Of a stretch of 48,790 bases of DNA, positions 29,599 to 38,693 are shown one piece after another (position 1 is the stretch's first letter; every line of letters begins with the position of its first letter). Below the pieces are notes generated by a model. The model did no database searches, was not told the origin of the DNA, and worked only from the letters and a program-made list of their open reading frames with translations. Made by a program: the position numbers and the translations under genes. Origin of the DNA: Curvibacter gracilis ATCC BAA-807 (lineage in GTDB: Bacteria; Pseudomonadota; Gammaproteobacteria; Burkholderiales; Burkholderiaceae_C); the NCBI RefSeq assembly GCF_000518645.1, contig NZ_JADZ01000039.1, positions 1 to 48,790 of the forward strand, written 5' to 3'.

Positions 29599-30882
29599 TC
29601 AGGCCCCCTGTGGCGCGTCACCCGCAGGGCCGGAGGCCTCGGGGCGGGCGGGCTTGTCGCGCACGCTGCCGCGGACCAGGTCGAAGCGGAACAGGCGGCA
29701 TTCGATGGGGCCATTCCACATGGGCACCCGGCGCGACTCCTTGAGCCGCATGCGGCCGGGCAGCTTGAGGTCGGGGGTCAGCATCCAGGCCTGCCAGCCG
29801 GCGTAGTTCTTCTTCCAATGGCTGGCCAACTGCACGAAGAACTCGCCACCATCTTCGGTCTGGGCGGTTTCGCGGCCGCCACGCGGCGCGCGCTGGCTGG
29901 CGCGCTGCCCCGCCACACCGGCCGCCTCGATGCGCTCACCATACGGCGGGTTGAGCAGCATCACACCGGGCTGCTCGCAAGGCGGCATGCGCTGCAAGGC
30001 ATCGCCACCGCGCAACTGCACGGCATGGGCCACGCCGGCACGCTCGGCGTTGCGCTGGGCAAAGTCGACCATGCGGAAGGCCACATCGCTGCCGAACACG
30101 GGCACAGTGGGCGCCCGTTCGGCGGCCCGGGCTTCGCCCAGCAGGGCATTCCAGACATGCGACTGGAAGGGCAGCAGTTTCTCGAAACCAAAGCGGCGCT
30201 GGGCGCCCGCCGCCATGTTGCAGGCCATCTGGGCCGCCTCGATGGCGATGGTGCCGCTGCCGCAGCAGGGGTCGTACAGGGGCAGCGGGGCGTCACCCAG
30301 CGGGTCCCAGCCGCTGGCGGCGATCATGGCGGCCGCCAGTGTTTCCTTCAGCGGCGCATCGCCCTTGTCCTCGCGCCAGCCGCGCTTGAACAGGGGCTCG
30401 CCCGAGGTGTCGATGTACAGGGTGGCGGTGTCGGTGGTCAGGTGCACATAGATGCGCACATCGGGCCACTGCGTGTTCACGTCAGGGCGCACCCCGGTCT
30501 TGTGGCGGAAGCGGTCGGCGATCGCGTCCTTGACCTTGAGCGCCGCAAAATTGAGGCTGGTCAGCGGGCTGTGCTGGGCCGTGATCTCGATCTTGAAGGT
30601 TTGCCGGGTGGTGAACCAGATTTCCCAGGCCACGTTGCTGGCGGCCTCGTACAGGTCGCGCTCGCTGCGGTAGCCGGTGTGGGACAGTTGCACCAGCACA
30701 CGCTGGGTGAGCCGGCTGTGCAGGTTGAGCTTCATGGCGTCGCGCCAGGAGGCCCGCGCCAGCACGCCGCCCCGACCGGTCAGCAGATCCTCCCCGGTGA
30801 GCCCCGTGATGCGGTGGACCTCATCGGCCAGAAAGCCCTCGACGCCGGCGGCGCAGGGCATGAAAAGTTGCAATTGGTTCAC
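29599..30882 (-). CDS. THUMP-domain class I SAM-dependent rRNA methyltransferase (RlmL N-domain type)
   Basis: A 427-residue protein. The N-terminal THUMP/ferredoxin-like RNA-binding region (about 1-165; CAAGVEGFLADEV, LHSRLTQRVLVQL) is followed by a Rossmann methyltransferase with the SAM site YDPCCGSGTIAIEAA (near 210) and the catalytic NPPYGER motif (near 310). NPPY with THUMP is typical of N2-guanine rRNA methyltransferases such as RlmL and its stand-alone homologues, often mislabelled N6-adenine DNA methylase. A Gln/Arg/Gly-rich insertion follows NPPYGER. It is followed directly by the PIN gene and preceded by rpoN with a 64-nt gap. Confidence 0.9.
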   Translation of the reverse strand: MNQLQLFMPCAAGVEGFLADEVHRITGLTGEDLLTGRGGVLARASWRDAMKLNLHSRLTQRVLVQLSHTGYRSERDLYEAASNVAWEIWFTTRQTFKIEITAQHSPLTSLNFAALKVKDAIADRFRHKTGVRPDVNTQWPDVRIYVHLTTDTATLYIDTSGEPLFKRGWREDKGDAPLKETLAAAMIAASGWDPLGDAPLPLYDPCCGSGTIAIEAAQMACNMAAGAQRRFGFEKLLPFQSHVWNALLGEARAAERAPTVPVFGSDVAFRMVDFAQRNAERAGVAHAVQLRGGDALQRMPPCEQPGVMLLNPPYGERIEAAGVAGQRASQRAPRGGRETAQTEDGGEFFVQLASHWKKNYAGWQAWMLTPDLKLPGRMRLKESRRVPMWNGPIECRLFRFDLVRGSVRDKPARPEASGPAGDAPQGA

Positions 30883-30946
30883 GGTGTTTCACTCCGGCAC
30901 GACCGACGAACGCTGACCCAGGCGCCGCGCCGTGCGCAAGACAGGG

Positions 30947-32530
30947 TCAGAGGGCTTTTCTCAGGTTGGCAGGGGCGATGCGCAGCGCTTCGCGGTATTT
31001 GGCCACGGTGCGGCGCGCGCATTCAATGCCCTGCTCCTTGAGCATTTCAGAAATCTGGTTATCGGACAAAGGCTTTTTCGCGCTCTCGGAGGCCACGAAT
31101 TGCTTGATCAGCGCCCGCACCGCGGTGCTGGAGGCGTTGCCCCCCGTCTCGGTGCCCAGGGCCGAGCCGAAGAAGTACTTTAGCTCGAAGGTGCCAAAGG
31201 GCGTGCCCATGTACTTGGCCGTGGTGACGCGGCTGATGGTGGACTCGTGCAGGCCCAGTTCGTCGGCGATTTCACGCAGGACCAGCGGGCGCATGGCCAG
31301 CTCGCCATGCACGAAGAAGTTCTTCTGCCGCTCCACGATGGCGTTGGACACGCGCAAGATGGTGTCGAAGCGCTGCTGGATGTTCTTGATGAACCAACGC
31401 GCCTCCTGCAGCCGCTGCTGCAGCGCCGCATGGCCTTCGCCCTTGTGCGAGCGCAAGGCGCTGGCATAGATGTCATGCACTTTGAGACGGGGCATGACAT
31501 CGGCATTGAGCTGCACCCGGAAGCGCACCTGGGCCCCGCGCCCGATCTTGGTGACGATGACATCGGGCACGATGATGTTGCGCTCGACATCGACAAAGCG
31601 GCGGCCCGGCTTGGGTTCCAGCCGGGTCAGCAGGCTGAGCGCAGCACGGATGCGCTCATCGCTTTCGCCGCACAGCTGCTGCAGGCGCTTGATGTCGCGC
31701 CGCGCCAGCAGCTCCAGGGACTGCCCGCACAGCTTGATGGCCACCTCCAGGGTGTCGGGCAGGATGTCGTCCACGCCGCCTTCATCGGACTGGAGCTGGC
31801 GCAGTTGCAGGCTCAGGCATTCGCGCAGATCGCGGGCCCCGACCCCGACAGGCTCCAGGCTTTGCAACAGGCGCAACGCCACGGTGAAGTGGTGCACCAG
31901 CTCTTCCACCTGCTCCAGATCGTCACCGGCCAGCCCACGGGCCAGATCTTCCAGCGGGTCTTCGAGGTAGCCGTCGTCGTTGAGCGACTCGATCAGGAAG
32001 CGCAGCGCGGCCGAATCCTCGGGCGACAGGCGCAGCGCCAGGGCCTGGCGGTGCAGAAACTGCTGCAATGACTCCTGGCTGCGCGCCAGCTCGGTGGCAT
32101 CGACTTCGCCGTCTTCACCCAGGTTGTTGCGGCTGGGGGGGGCATCACCACCCCATTCGCTGTCGTCGGGGGCCATCTCGACCTGGCCGTCACCGTCCCA
32201 GGTGGGCTCGTCTTCGAGGGCACTGGGCGCCGGGTCGAGCTCTGCGGTGCTGGTTTCGGTGGCCGCCGCCTGCTCCTTGGGCGCCGAGGCCGGCAGCTCG
32301 TCGAAGGACGACACCTCGTCGTCACGCGCCGGTACATCGGCCTGCGCCAGGCCGAACTCCTCGCGTGCGGCTTCTTCGGTGGAGAGCTCCAGGAAGGGGT
32401 TCTCGTCGAGCATCTGGTCGACTTCCTGGCTCAGCTCCAGCGTGGAAAGCTGAAGCAGCCGGATCGACTGCTGCAATTGCGGCGTGAGCGCCAGATGCTG
32501 CGAAACGCGAAGCGATAAACCCTGTTTCAT
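30947..32530 (-). CDS. rpoN: RNA polymerase sigma-54 factor
   Basis: Directs transcription from -24/-12 promoters together with AAA+ activators, controlling nitrogen use, motility and other functions. The 527-residue protein starts MKQGLSLRVSQHLALTPQLQ (region I, activator interaction, Gln/Leu rich). An acidic region II (about 50-150) and the core-binding and HTH regions follow. It ends with the RpoN box ARRTVAKYRE, 13 residues before the C-terminus. ATG 32530 matches the family N-terminus; a GTG two codons upstream would overlap the lptB stop as GTGA. It lies in the lptA-lptB-rpoN order typical of proteobacteria, but hpf and ptsN do not follow. Confidence 0.97.
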   Translation of the reverse strand: MKQGLSLRVSQHLALTPQLQQSIRLLQLSTLELSQEVDQMLDENPFLELSTEEAAREEFGLAQADVPARDDEVSSFDELPASAPKEQAAATETSTAELDPAPSALEDEPTWDGDGQVEMAPDDSEWGGDAPPSRNNLGEDGEVDATELARSQESLQQFLHRQALALRLSPEDSAALRFLIESLNDDGYLEDPLEDLARGLAGDDLEQVEELVHHFTVALRLLQSLEPVGVGARDLRECLSLQLRQLQSDEGGVDDILPDTLEVAIKLCGQSLELLARRDIKRLQQLCGESDERIRAALSLLTRLEPKPGRRFVDVERNIIVPDVIVTKIGRGAQVRFRVQLNADVMPRLKVHDIYASALRSHKGEGHAALQQRLQEARWFIKNIQQRFDTILRVSNAIVERQKNFFVHGELAMRPLVLREIADELGLHESTISRVTTAKYMGTPFGTFELKYFFGSALGTETGGNASSTAVRALIKQFVASESAKKPLSDNQISEMLKEQGIECARRTVAKYREALRIAPANLRKAL

Positions 32531-32532
32531 GC

Positions 32533-33303
32533 TCACATTCGAAAGTGCTCGCCGAGGTAGACACGCCGGACATCGGCGTTCTCCACGATCTCGGACGGGG
32601 TGCCCTTGGCCAGCACATGGCCATCACTGATGATGAAAGCGTGGTCGCAGATGCCCAGGGTTTCACGCACGTTGTGGTCGGTGATCAACACACCGATGCC
32701 GCGCGACTTGAGAAACCCGACAATGCGCTGGATCTCGATCACCGCGATCGGATCGATACCGGCGAAAGGCTCGTCCAGCAAGATGAAGCGTGGCTGGGTG
32801 GCCAGGGCCCGGGCGATCTCGACACGCCGCCGCTCGCCCCCCGACAAAGCCAGTGCGGGGGAATCGCGCAGGTGCTCCACCCGCAGGTCTTGCAGCAGGG
32901 CGTCAAGCCGCTCGGCGATCACCGCCTTGCCCAGCGGGCGCCCTTCCTCGTCCTGTTGCAGCTCCAGCACGGCCTGCACGTTCTCGGCCACCGACAGCTT
33001 GCGGAAGATCGAAGCCTCTTGCGGCAGGTAGCTCAGGCCCAGGCGCGAACGGCGGTGGATGGGCATGTGACCCACTTGCTGGCCATCCATGAGGATCTCG
33101 CCCGCATCGGAGCGCACCAGCCCGACGATCATGTAGAACGAGGTGGTCTTGCCGGCGCCATTGGGGCCCAGCAGGCCCACGACCTCACCTTTGTCAACCG
33201 AGAGCGACACGTCCTTGACCACCTTGCGGCTGCCGTAGGCCTTGCGCAGGTGGCGTGCCTCCAGGCGGCTGGTGATGCCTTCTGTCAGGTCCGCAGCGCT
33301 CAA
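32533..33303 (-). CDS. lptB: LPS export ABC transporter ATPase
   Basis: Powers extraction of lipopolysaccharide from the inner membrane with LptFG and LptC. The 256-residue ATPase has Walker [11 protein letters not shown]-loop [12 protein letters not shown] signature [15 protein letters not shown], Walker [14 protein letters not shown] and switch His ITDHNVRET. The start is TTG (complement of 33301-33303) overlapping the lptA stop as TTGA. The stop overlaps the alternative rpoN start. Confidence 0.96.
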   Translation of the reverse strand: MSAADLTEGITSRLEARHLRKAYGSRKVVKDVSLSVDKGEVVGLLGPNGAGKTTSFYMIVGLVRSDAGEILMDGQQVGHMPIHRRSRLGLSYLPQEASIFRKLSVAENVQAVLELQQDEEGRPLGKAVIAERLDALLQDLRVEHLRDSPALALSGGERRRVEIARALATQPRFILLDEPFAGIDPIAVIEIQRIVGFLKSRGIGVLITDHNVRETLGICDHAFIISDGHVLAKGTPSEIVENADVRRVYLGEHFRM

Positions 33304-33944
33304 GGCTTGTCCCCCGAGAGTGCGCCGGAGGGCCGCAGGGCTGGGGCCACATTGGCCGGGCTGGCTGCTTCGGGCCGGGCACCGTCCTGGGCGGCCGCAT
33401 TGCGCGGCGACAGCATGGCCCGCACTCGGTTGCCCGAAGGGTTGGCGGGACTCACATTGCGCGCCTGACGGGCACCGTCCACGTTGAAGACATCGGTGAC
33501 GTTGTCATAGACGATCACATCGCCCGTGACCTGGTCATTGAGGGTGGTGCCCTGGTAGCGCCGCAGTTCGGCGCGTTTGATGAACTTGACGTTGTCGGCG
33601 CGGCCGTCGTATTCGATGGTCTCGCCCTCGCCTTCAATGTATTCCTCGCCGCCATCGCGCTTCTGGCGGAAGAAGGCACGCATGCCGGGCTCGGCTGTCA
33701 CCACCCCGTACTGGTAGCCTTCGGCGTCCTGGCGCACATCCAGGCGGGCGCCACGGATGATGATGGTGCCCTTGGTCATGACGACCCGGCCCGTGAACAC
33801 GCTCACCTGCTTGAGATCATCGTGGCGCAGGATGTCCGACTCGATGTTCATGGGCTTGCTGCGGTCAGCGCGCTCGGCCCAGGCCTGCGGGGCCAGCCCA
33901 AAGGCCAACGCGATCAGCAATGAGGATACAAAAGCAGGTTTCAT
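33300..33944 (-). CDS. lptA: LPS transport periplasmic protein
   Basis: Periplasmic bridge protein of the Lpt system. The 214-residue precursor has a Sec signal peptide ([20 protein letters not shown]..., cleavage after AWA near residue 22). It then has OstA-type beta-jellyroll strands: [48 protein letters not shown] and GDVIVYDN. It ends in a Pro/Ala-rich tail. Start 33944 is the only one giving a signal peptide. Its 3' end overlaps lptB. lptC, usually just upstream, is absent; dsbA with its own terminator lies there instead. Confidence 0.93.
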   Translation of the reverse strand: MKPAFVSSLLIALAFGLAPQAWAERADRSKPMNIESDILRHDDLKQVSVFTGRVVMTKGTIIIRGARLDVRQDAEGYQYGVVTAEPGMRAFFRQKRDGGEEYIEGEGETIEYDGRADNVKFIKRAELRRYQGTTLNDQVTGDVIVYDNVTDVFNVDGARQARNVSPANPSGNRVRAMLSPRNAAAQDGARPEAASPANVAPALRPSGALSGDKP

Positions 33945-33966
33945 AAAGGCATGGTTCTTGCAATTG

Positions 33967-33972
33967 ATTGTA
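33967..33972 (-). promoter_or_regulatory. -10 box upstream of lptA
   Basis: TACAAT on the minus strand, 22 nt before the lptA start and downstream of the dsbA terminator, so lptA-lptB-rpoN has its own promoter. No strong -35 is seen. Confidence 0.5.
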
Positions 33973-34005
33973 CCGATGCATGCGCCCGGTTCGCCGACAG
34001 GGGCA

Positions 34006-34030
34006 AGAAAAAGCCCGCACGAGGCGGGCT
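34006..34030 (-). terminator. Intrinsic terminator of dsbA
   Basis: Read on the minus strand, AGCCCGC pairs with GCGGGCT (34030-34024 with 34018-34012) around a 5-nt loop and is followed by TTTTTCTT. It lies 21 nt after the dsbA stop. Confidence 0.85.
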
Positions 34031-34051
34031 GCTTCAGCGACCGTGGACAGC

Positions 34052-34705
34052 TCAGCGCGACTTGCGCGCTTCGGCGATCAGGAAATCGGTGACCTGCAAG
34101 GCGCGGGTCATGCCACCGGCCATGGTGCCGTCGGTGACGAAGCGGCCAGCCACGCCCATGGCGGGCACGCCGTCGAGCTTGTAGGCGTCGACGAGTTGCT
34201 TGGCGCGTGTGGCCTTGCCCGTGACCGAGAAGGACTTGAAGAACTCGGTGAACTTGGCCTTGTCCACCCCTTGCTTGGCCACCCAATCGATGATGGCAGC
34301 GTCGCCCACCACCTTGAGGTGTTCGGTATGGATGGCGTTGAACACCTTGAGCTGCAGCTCGTCGACCTTGCCCATGGCCTCCAGCGCGTAATACATGCGC
34401 TGCTTGGGCTCGAAGTCCGCCAGGAAGGGCACCGGCAGGCGCCGGAAGACCACGTCCTTGGGCAGCTTCTTGAGCCAGGCTTCCAGCTCGGGCTCGAAGT
34501 GGGCGCAGTGCGGGCAGTTGTAAGAGAAGAACTCCACCACCTCGATGCGATCAGCCGGCGCATCGACGGGGGCGGCCGTGCTCAAGGCCACAAAGTCCTT
34601 GCCGGCCTTGAAGGCTGCCTGAGCCTGGGCCGACGAGGTGCCCAGCAGGCCCGCGGCGGCGGTGGAAGTGGCCGCCAGGGCCAGCGAAAAATCACGACGT
34701 TTCAT
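34052..34705 (-). CDS. dsbA: Thiol:disulfide interchange protein DsbA
   Basis: Introduces disulfide bonds into periplasmic proteins. The 217-residue precursor begins MKRRDFSLALAATS, a signal peptide with an RRDF motif that looks Tat-like, with cleavage after the AQA region near residue 29. The thioredoxin-fold active site is FFSYNCPHCAHF (CPHC, the DsbA type), and the cis-Pro loop is DGVPAMGV. It is preceded by the SPOR and argS genes and ends with a good intrinsic terminator. Confidence 0.95.
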   Translation of the reverse strand: MKRRDFSLALAATSTAAAGLLGTSSAQAQAAFKAGKDFVALSTAAPVDAPADRIEVVEFFSYNCPHCAHFEPELEAWLKKLPKDVVFRRLPVPFLADFEPKQRMYYALEAMGKVDELQLKVFNAIHTEHLKVVGDAAIIDWVAKQGVDKAKFTEFFKSFSVTGKATRAKQLVDAYKLDGVPAMGVAGRFVTDGTMAGGMTRALQVTDFLIAEARKSR

Positions 34706-34801
34706 CAGAAAGCCTCTTTCAAAAGGGGGGGGTCACGTCACTCAGAAGGAGCGGACACCAAAAAGTTCACGGCTTGGAAGTTGACGCCTTCAGCCCCGAA
34801 C

Positions 34802-35536
34802 TCAGCGCTGCACCCGCACCATGGTGGTGTCGAGGCCGGCGTTGTCGAGCTTTTCCTTGATGCGTTCAGCGTCATCCCGCTTGGAGAAGGGGCCCACCCG
34901 CACCCGGAACACGGTGCGGCCAGCCTGCTCGCGTTCGGTGACACGGGCTTCCCAGCCCATCATGGCCAGCTTGGCCTTCTGGGTTTCGGCATCCTCATTG
35001 GTGCGGTAGGCACCGGCCTGCACGTAGTAGTCGAAAGGATCGACACCCGAGCTGGAGGCCGCCGCCTTGGCCTTGGCCAGATCACCCAGCGGATCCGACG
35101 AGGTGGCGGCCTTGGTGTCGCTGCCCTTGGTGACGGGTTTGACATCCGGGCGATCGGCCTTGTCGGCGCGCACATCGGGCTTGTCAGGCTTGGCATCGGC
35201 TTTCGCGTCGGCCTTGCTGTCAGGCTTGGCATCCGCCCGGCTGTCCGGCTTGGAAGACTTGTCGTCGGCCTTGGCCGCATCGGAAGAGGCATCGGCGCCC
35301 ACGGCGCCGCCCGAAGACTGGCGCGCGGGGTTCTTGCCGTACAAGGGGGAGTTGGGATCCCAGTCCTTGTTCTTGCGTGCCTCGGCGGCGTCCTGGTCGG
35401 CCGAGCGGGTCTGGCCCTTGTTCAGGAAAGGCACCGGCACCTTGGTCACATAGACCGCCACGGCCAACGCCACCCCCAAGCCCAGAACGATCCCGAGCAC
35501 CAGACCCAGAAAGGTCCCGCCGCCTTGTCTTTTCAT
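34802..35536 (-). CDS. SPOR-domain membrane protein
   Basis: A 244-residue protein: a short cytoplasmic N-terminus, one membrane helix (about 9-32, TFLGLVLGIVLGLGVALAVA), a long linker dense in Asp/Lys/Ala/Ser (about 50-160, with repeated DAKPDSKAD-like units), and a C-terminal SPOR domain (VDPFDYYVQAGAYRTNEDAE to the end). SPOR domains bind denuded peptidoglycan at the septum, as in FtsN. The argS stop overlaps a GTG at 35548 (GTGA), and ATG 35536 follows; either could be used. The argS-SPOR-dsbA order suggests one transcription unit. Confidence 0.92.
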   Translation of the reverse strand: MKRQGGGTFLGLVLGIVLGLGVALAVAVYVTKVPVPFLNKGQTRSADQDAAEARKNKDWDPNSPLYGKNPARQSSGGAVGADASSDAAKADDKSSKPDSRADAKPDSKADAKADAKPDKPDVRADKADRPDVKPVTKGSDTKAATSSDPLGDLAKAKAAASSSGVDPFDYYVQAGAYRTNEDAETQKAKLAMMGWEARVTEREQAGRTVFRVRVGPFSKRDDAERIKEKLDNAGLDTTMVRVQR

Positions 35537-35544
35537 GTTGTCGC

Positions 35545-37218
35545 TCACATTTTCGAAGGTGCCGATACGCCCAGCACAGCCAGACCATTGTGCAGCACCC
35601 GGGCCGTGGCCGCGACCAGCGCCAGACGCGCCAGCTTGACCGGCTCATCATCGACCAGGATGCGCTCGGCATCGTAGTAGCTGTGGTAGCTGGCCGCGAG
35701 GTCGCGCAGGTAAAAAGTCACATCATGGGGCGCAAAATCCTGCGCGGCCGCCGTGAGCATGTCGGGGTACTTGGCCAGTTGCAGCATCAGCGCCTGGGCC
35801 TGAGGGCCTTCGAGTGGCGACAGATCGACACTGGCCAGCGAGGCCACATCCCCGCCCCAGGCCGCCAGCACCGAGCAGATGCGGGCGTGGGCGTACTGCA
35901 CGTAATAGACCGGGTTGTCGTTGTTCTGCGCCAGGGCCAGATCGATGTCGAAGATGTATTCGGTGTCGGGTTTGCGCGACAACAGGAAGAAGCGGACCGC
36001 ATCCTTGCTGGTCCATTCGATCAGGTCGCGCAGCGTGACATAGCTGCCGGCGCGCTTGGAGATCTTGACCTCTTCGCCACCGCGCATGACGCGCACCATG
36101 GTGTGCAGCACGTAGTCGGGGTAGCCCTGGGGAATGCCCACATTGGCCGCCTGCAGGCCGGCGCGCACCCGGGCGATGGTGCCATGGTGGTCTGTGCCCT
36201 GGATGTTGACCACCTTGCCGAAGCCGCGCTCGAACTTGGTGATGTGGTAGGCCACATCAGGCACGAAGTAGGTGTAGGTGCCGTCGGACTTGCGCATGAC
36301 GCGGTCCTTGTCGTCGCCGTAATCGGTGGACTTGAGCCACAGGGCACCGTCTTGCTCGTAGGTCTTGCCGGCTGCGATCAGTTTGTTGACCGCCGCCTCC
36401 ACCCGGCCGCTGGTGTACAGGCTGGACTCGAGGTAGTAGTTGTCGAACTTGACCTGGAAGGCCTTGAGATCCAGGTCTTGCTCATGGCGCAGGTAGGCCA
36501 CGGCGAACTGCCGGATGCCGTCCAGATCGTCGGCATCGCCGCTGCCGGTGAACTCACGGTCGTCCGACTTGACGGTCTTGCCGGCCAGGAAATCGGTGGC
36601 GATGTCACCGATGTAGTCGCCGTTGTAGGCCGACTCGGGCCAGCCGGCGTCCCCGGGCTTGAGGCCCTTGGCACGGCACTGGGTGCTGTTGGCCAGGGTC
36701 TGGATCTGCACGCCGGCGTCGTTGTAATAGAACTCGCGCCAGACATCCCAGCCCTGGGTCTGGAACAGGTTGCAGATGGCGTCGCCGAGGGCGGCCTGGC
36801 GCCCATGCCCCACGTGCAGCGGGCCGGTCGGGTTGGCCGAGACAAACTCGACCAGCACGCGCTCGTTGCGTGCCGACTGCCAGCCGAACTGCTCGCCAGC
36901 CTGGAGCACCTCGCGCACCACCTCCTGCTTGGCCGCCGGCTTGAGGCGGACGTTCAGGAAGCCCGGGCCAGCGATCTCGATGGCGTCGACCCACTGCGCC
37001 CAGGCCGGGGTGGCCATCAGGGCCGACTTGAGGGATTCGGCCACCTGGCGCGGGTTGAGCTTGAGGGGCTTGGCCAGTTGCATGGCCGCGGTGCAGGCGA
37101 AATCGCCGTGCGCCGCCACCTTGGGGGACTCGAAGACCGCCTTGGCACCGGCACCGGGGGAGAGTTTCTCGAGCTCGGCCGCCAGCGCAGCGAGCAAATC
37201 GTGTTTGACAGAAAGCAT
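35545..37218 (-). CDS. argS: Arginyl-tRNA synthetase
   Basis: Charges tRNA-Arg. The 557-residue class I synthetase shows the N-terminal Arg-specific domain ([18 protein letters not shown]), the HIGH-type motif [35 protein letters not shown], and [12 protein letters not shown] in the KMSKS position. A C-terminal DALR-type anticodon domain follows. ATG 37218 has no Shine-Dalgarno, but TAAAAT ends exactly 7 nt before it, so the transcript is probably leaderless. Confidence 0.97.
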   Translation of the reverse strand: MLSVKHDLLAALAAELEKLSPGAGAKAVFESPKVAAHGDFACTAAMQLAKPLKLNPRQVAESLKSALMATPAWAQWVDAIEIAGPGFLNVRLKPAAKQEVVREVLQAGEQFGWQSARNERVLVEFVSANPTGPLHVGHGRQAALGDAICNLFQTQGWDVWREFYYNDAGVQIQTLANSTQCRAKGLKPGDAGWPESAYNGDYIGDIATDFLAGKTVKSDDREFTGSGDADDLDGIRQFAVAYLRHEQDLDLKAFQVKFDNYYLESSLYTSGRVEAAVNKLIAAGKTYEQDGALWLKSTDYGDDKDRVMRKSDGTYTYFVPDVAYHITKFERGFGKVVNIQGTDHHGTIARVRAGLQAANVGIPQGYPDYVLHTMVRVMRGGEEVKISKRAGSYVTLRDLIEWTSKDAVRFFLLSRKPDTEYIFDIDLALAQNNDNPVYYVQYAHARICSVLAAWGGDVASLASVDLSPLEGPQAQALMLQLAKYPDMLTAAAQDFAPHDVTFYLRDLAASYHSYYDAERILVDDEPVKLARLALVAATARVLHNGLAVLGVSAPSKM

Positions 37219-37225
37219 GGGGGTG

Positions 37226-37231
37226 ATTTTA
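37226..37231 (-). promoter_or_regulatory. -10 box for a leaderless argS transcript
   Basis: TAAAAT on the minus strand, separated from the argS ATG by exactly 7 nt. This is the best -10 match among the leaderless candidates in the window. Confidence 0.6.
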
Positions 37232-37351
37232 CGGGGCGGTGCCTGAACGGCGCGGACACCTGGGTGCATGGAGGCCAGAACAAGGTGGTTTCAGCGTCGA
37301 ATCTTGGGCAGGGCGCCGCCGGCGTCCCACCATTCCAAGGGAGTTTGCACC

Positions 37352-37639
37352 ATGTCCAAGATGTTCTCCGCTCCAGGCGCACCGGCCCCGTCACCTGCCC
37401 GCCATGCCTGGCCTTCACTCCTCCGCGCCTGCGCCCTGGGCGCAGGCCTGGCGCTGAGCCTGGTCGCCACGCCCGCACTGGCCCAGGGCAAGGCAGCCGA
37501 GGCAGGCGATGGGGCACAGGCCAAGCCGCAAAACCGGATGTCGCGCTGCAGCGCCGACTTCAAGGCCACGGGTCGCCCGGGCAGCGAACGCAAGGCCTTC
37601 ATGAGCGAGTGCCTGCGCAAGCCGAAAAAGGCGTCCTGA
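37352..37639 (+). CDS. PsiF-repeat secreted protein
   Basis: A 95-residue secreted protein. The signal peptide runs to about residue 45 with a hydrophobic core ACALGAGLALSLVATP and cleavage near ALA. It then has one PsiF-type repeat: NRMSRCSADFKATGRPGSER, then KAFMSECLRK, with two conserved Cys. The family is named after the phosphate-starvation-inducible psiF of E. coli, and its role is unknown. The ATG has AAGGGAG about 8 nt upstream. Confidence 0.85.
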   Translation: MSKMFSAPGAPAPSPARHAWPSLLRACALGAGLALSLVATPALAQGKAAEAGDGAQAKPQNRMSRCSADFKATGRPGSERKAFMSECLRKPKKAS

Positions 37640-37687
37640 CCCCGGGGTTGCGCTCTGCGGGGGCTGCCGGCCGCCACGCCGCTGATC

Positions 37688-37693
37688 GATAAT
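37688..37693 (+). promoter_or_regulatory. -10 box for a leaderless GT2 transcript
   Basis: GATAAT ends 7 nt before the ATG of the glycosyltransferase at 37701. There is no Shine-Dalgarno between. Confidence 0.5.
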
Positions 37694-37700
37694 CGCGGCC

Positions 37701-38669
37701 ATGCTTGATCGAGCCACCACCACCCCGTCCATTTCCTGCGTGATGCCGGCCTACAACGAGGCCGGCAACCTGGGCCGCTTCGTGCCCCAGGTTCTGGAGG
37801 CCTTGCGCGCCCTGTCACCCCAGGTGGAGGTGGTGATCGTGAACGACGGCAGCCGTGATCAGACCGCAGCGGCGGCCATCGAATTGACCCGCCAGCACCC
37901 TGAAGTGGTACTGATCGATCTGTCACGCAATTTTGGCAAAGAGGCCGCCCTGACCGCCGGCATGGAGGCCGCCCGCGGCGAGGTGGTGATCCTCATGGAT
38001 TCGGATGGCCAGCACCCGGTGTCGCTGATGGCCCAGATGCTGCAGCGCTGGCGCGAAGGCATGGACGTGGTGTACGCCGTGCGCAAGACCCGCGACGACC
38101 AGACCCGGCTGCATGCCAACCTGGCCGGCCTGTTCTACACCCTGGTGAACCACAACAACCGGGTGAAGATTCCGCCCAATGCCGGAGACTTCCGGCTCAT
38201 GGACCGGGCCGTGGTGGAAGCCATCAAGACCTTGCCCGAGCGCAACCGCTTCATGAAAGGCCTGTATGCCTGGGTGGGCTTCAACAGCACGGCCCTCGAA
38301 TACGAGCCCCTGCCACGCACCGATGGCCAAAGCAGCTTTGGCCTGCGCAGCGCGGCCTCTCTGGCCCTGACAGGCTTGGTGGCGTTTTCGTCATTGCCCT
38401 TGCGGGCCCTGGCGGTGGTGGGGCTGCTGATTTCGCTGGCCTCGCTCAGCTATGGCCTGTGGGTGGTGGTGTCGTACTTTGTGTACGGCATCGATGTGCC
38501 GGGCTACGCCACGCTGGCCGCCGGCATGATGCTGCTCAGCGGCATTCAGATCTTGTCGATTGGTGTGCTGGCCGAGTACATCGGGCGCATCTACGAAGAA
38601 GTGAAGCGCCGCCCCACCTACCTGATGAAGGCCCGACACGGCCAGGGGCTGCCGCCCCCTCAGGCCTGA
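37701..38669 (+). CDS. Family 2 glycosyltransferase, polyprenyl-phosphate type (ArnC/GtrB-like)
   Basis: A 322-residue membrane-linked glycosyltransferase that should load a sugar onto undecaprenyl phosphate at the cytoplasmic face. The GT-A domain has VMPAYNEAGNL, VNDGSRDQT, DLSRNFGKEAALTAG and the metal-binding ILMDSDGQHP, with DFRLMDR further on. Two C-terminal membrane helices (about 222-290) precede EYIGRIYEEVKRRPTY, typical of ArnC/GtrB/DPM1 relatives. It is convergent with the ArnT-like gene at 38694. Context with a NaxD-like deacetylase suggests it makes an undecaprenyl-phosphate N-acetylhexosamine for lipid A modification. Confidence 0.9.
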   Translation: MLDRATTTPSISCVMPAYNEAGNLGRFVPQVLEALRALSPQVEVVIVNDGSRDQTAAAAIELTRQHPEVVLIDLSRNFGKEAALTAGMEAARGEVVILMDSDGQHPVSLMAQMLQRWREGMDVVYAVRKTRDDQTRLHANLAGLFYTLVNHNNRVKIPPNAGDFRLMDRAVVEAIKTLPERNRFMKGLYAWVGFNSTALEYEPLPRTDGQSSFGLRSAASLALTGLVAFSSLPLRALAVVGLLISLASLSYGLWVVVSYFVYGIDVPGYATLAAGMMLLSGIQILSIGVLAEYIGRIYEEVKRRPTYLMKARHGQGLPPPQA

Positions 38670-38693
38670 ACGAAGTCAGGGCTCGCGGTCCGG

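Noticed and set aside
33968-35677. Open frame of 569 codons opposite dsbA and the SPOR gene
   Set aside because: No motif; the minus strand carries CPHC and SPOR signatures.
35377-37692. Open frame of 771 codons on the plus strand across argS
   Set aside because: Mirror frame of argS, whose HVGHGR and KISKRAG motifs prove the minus strand is coding.
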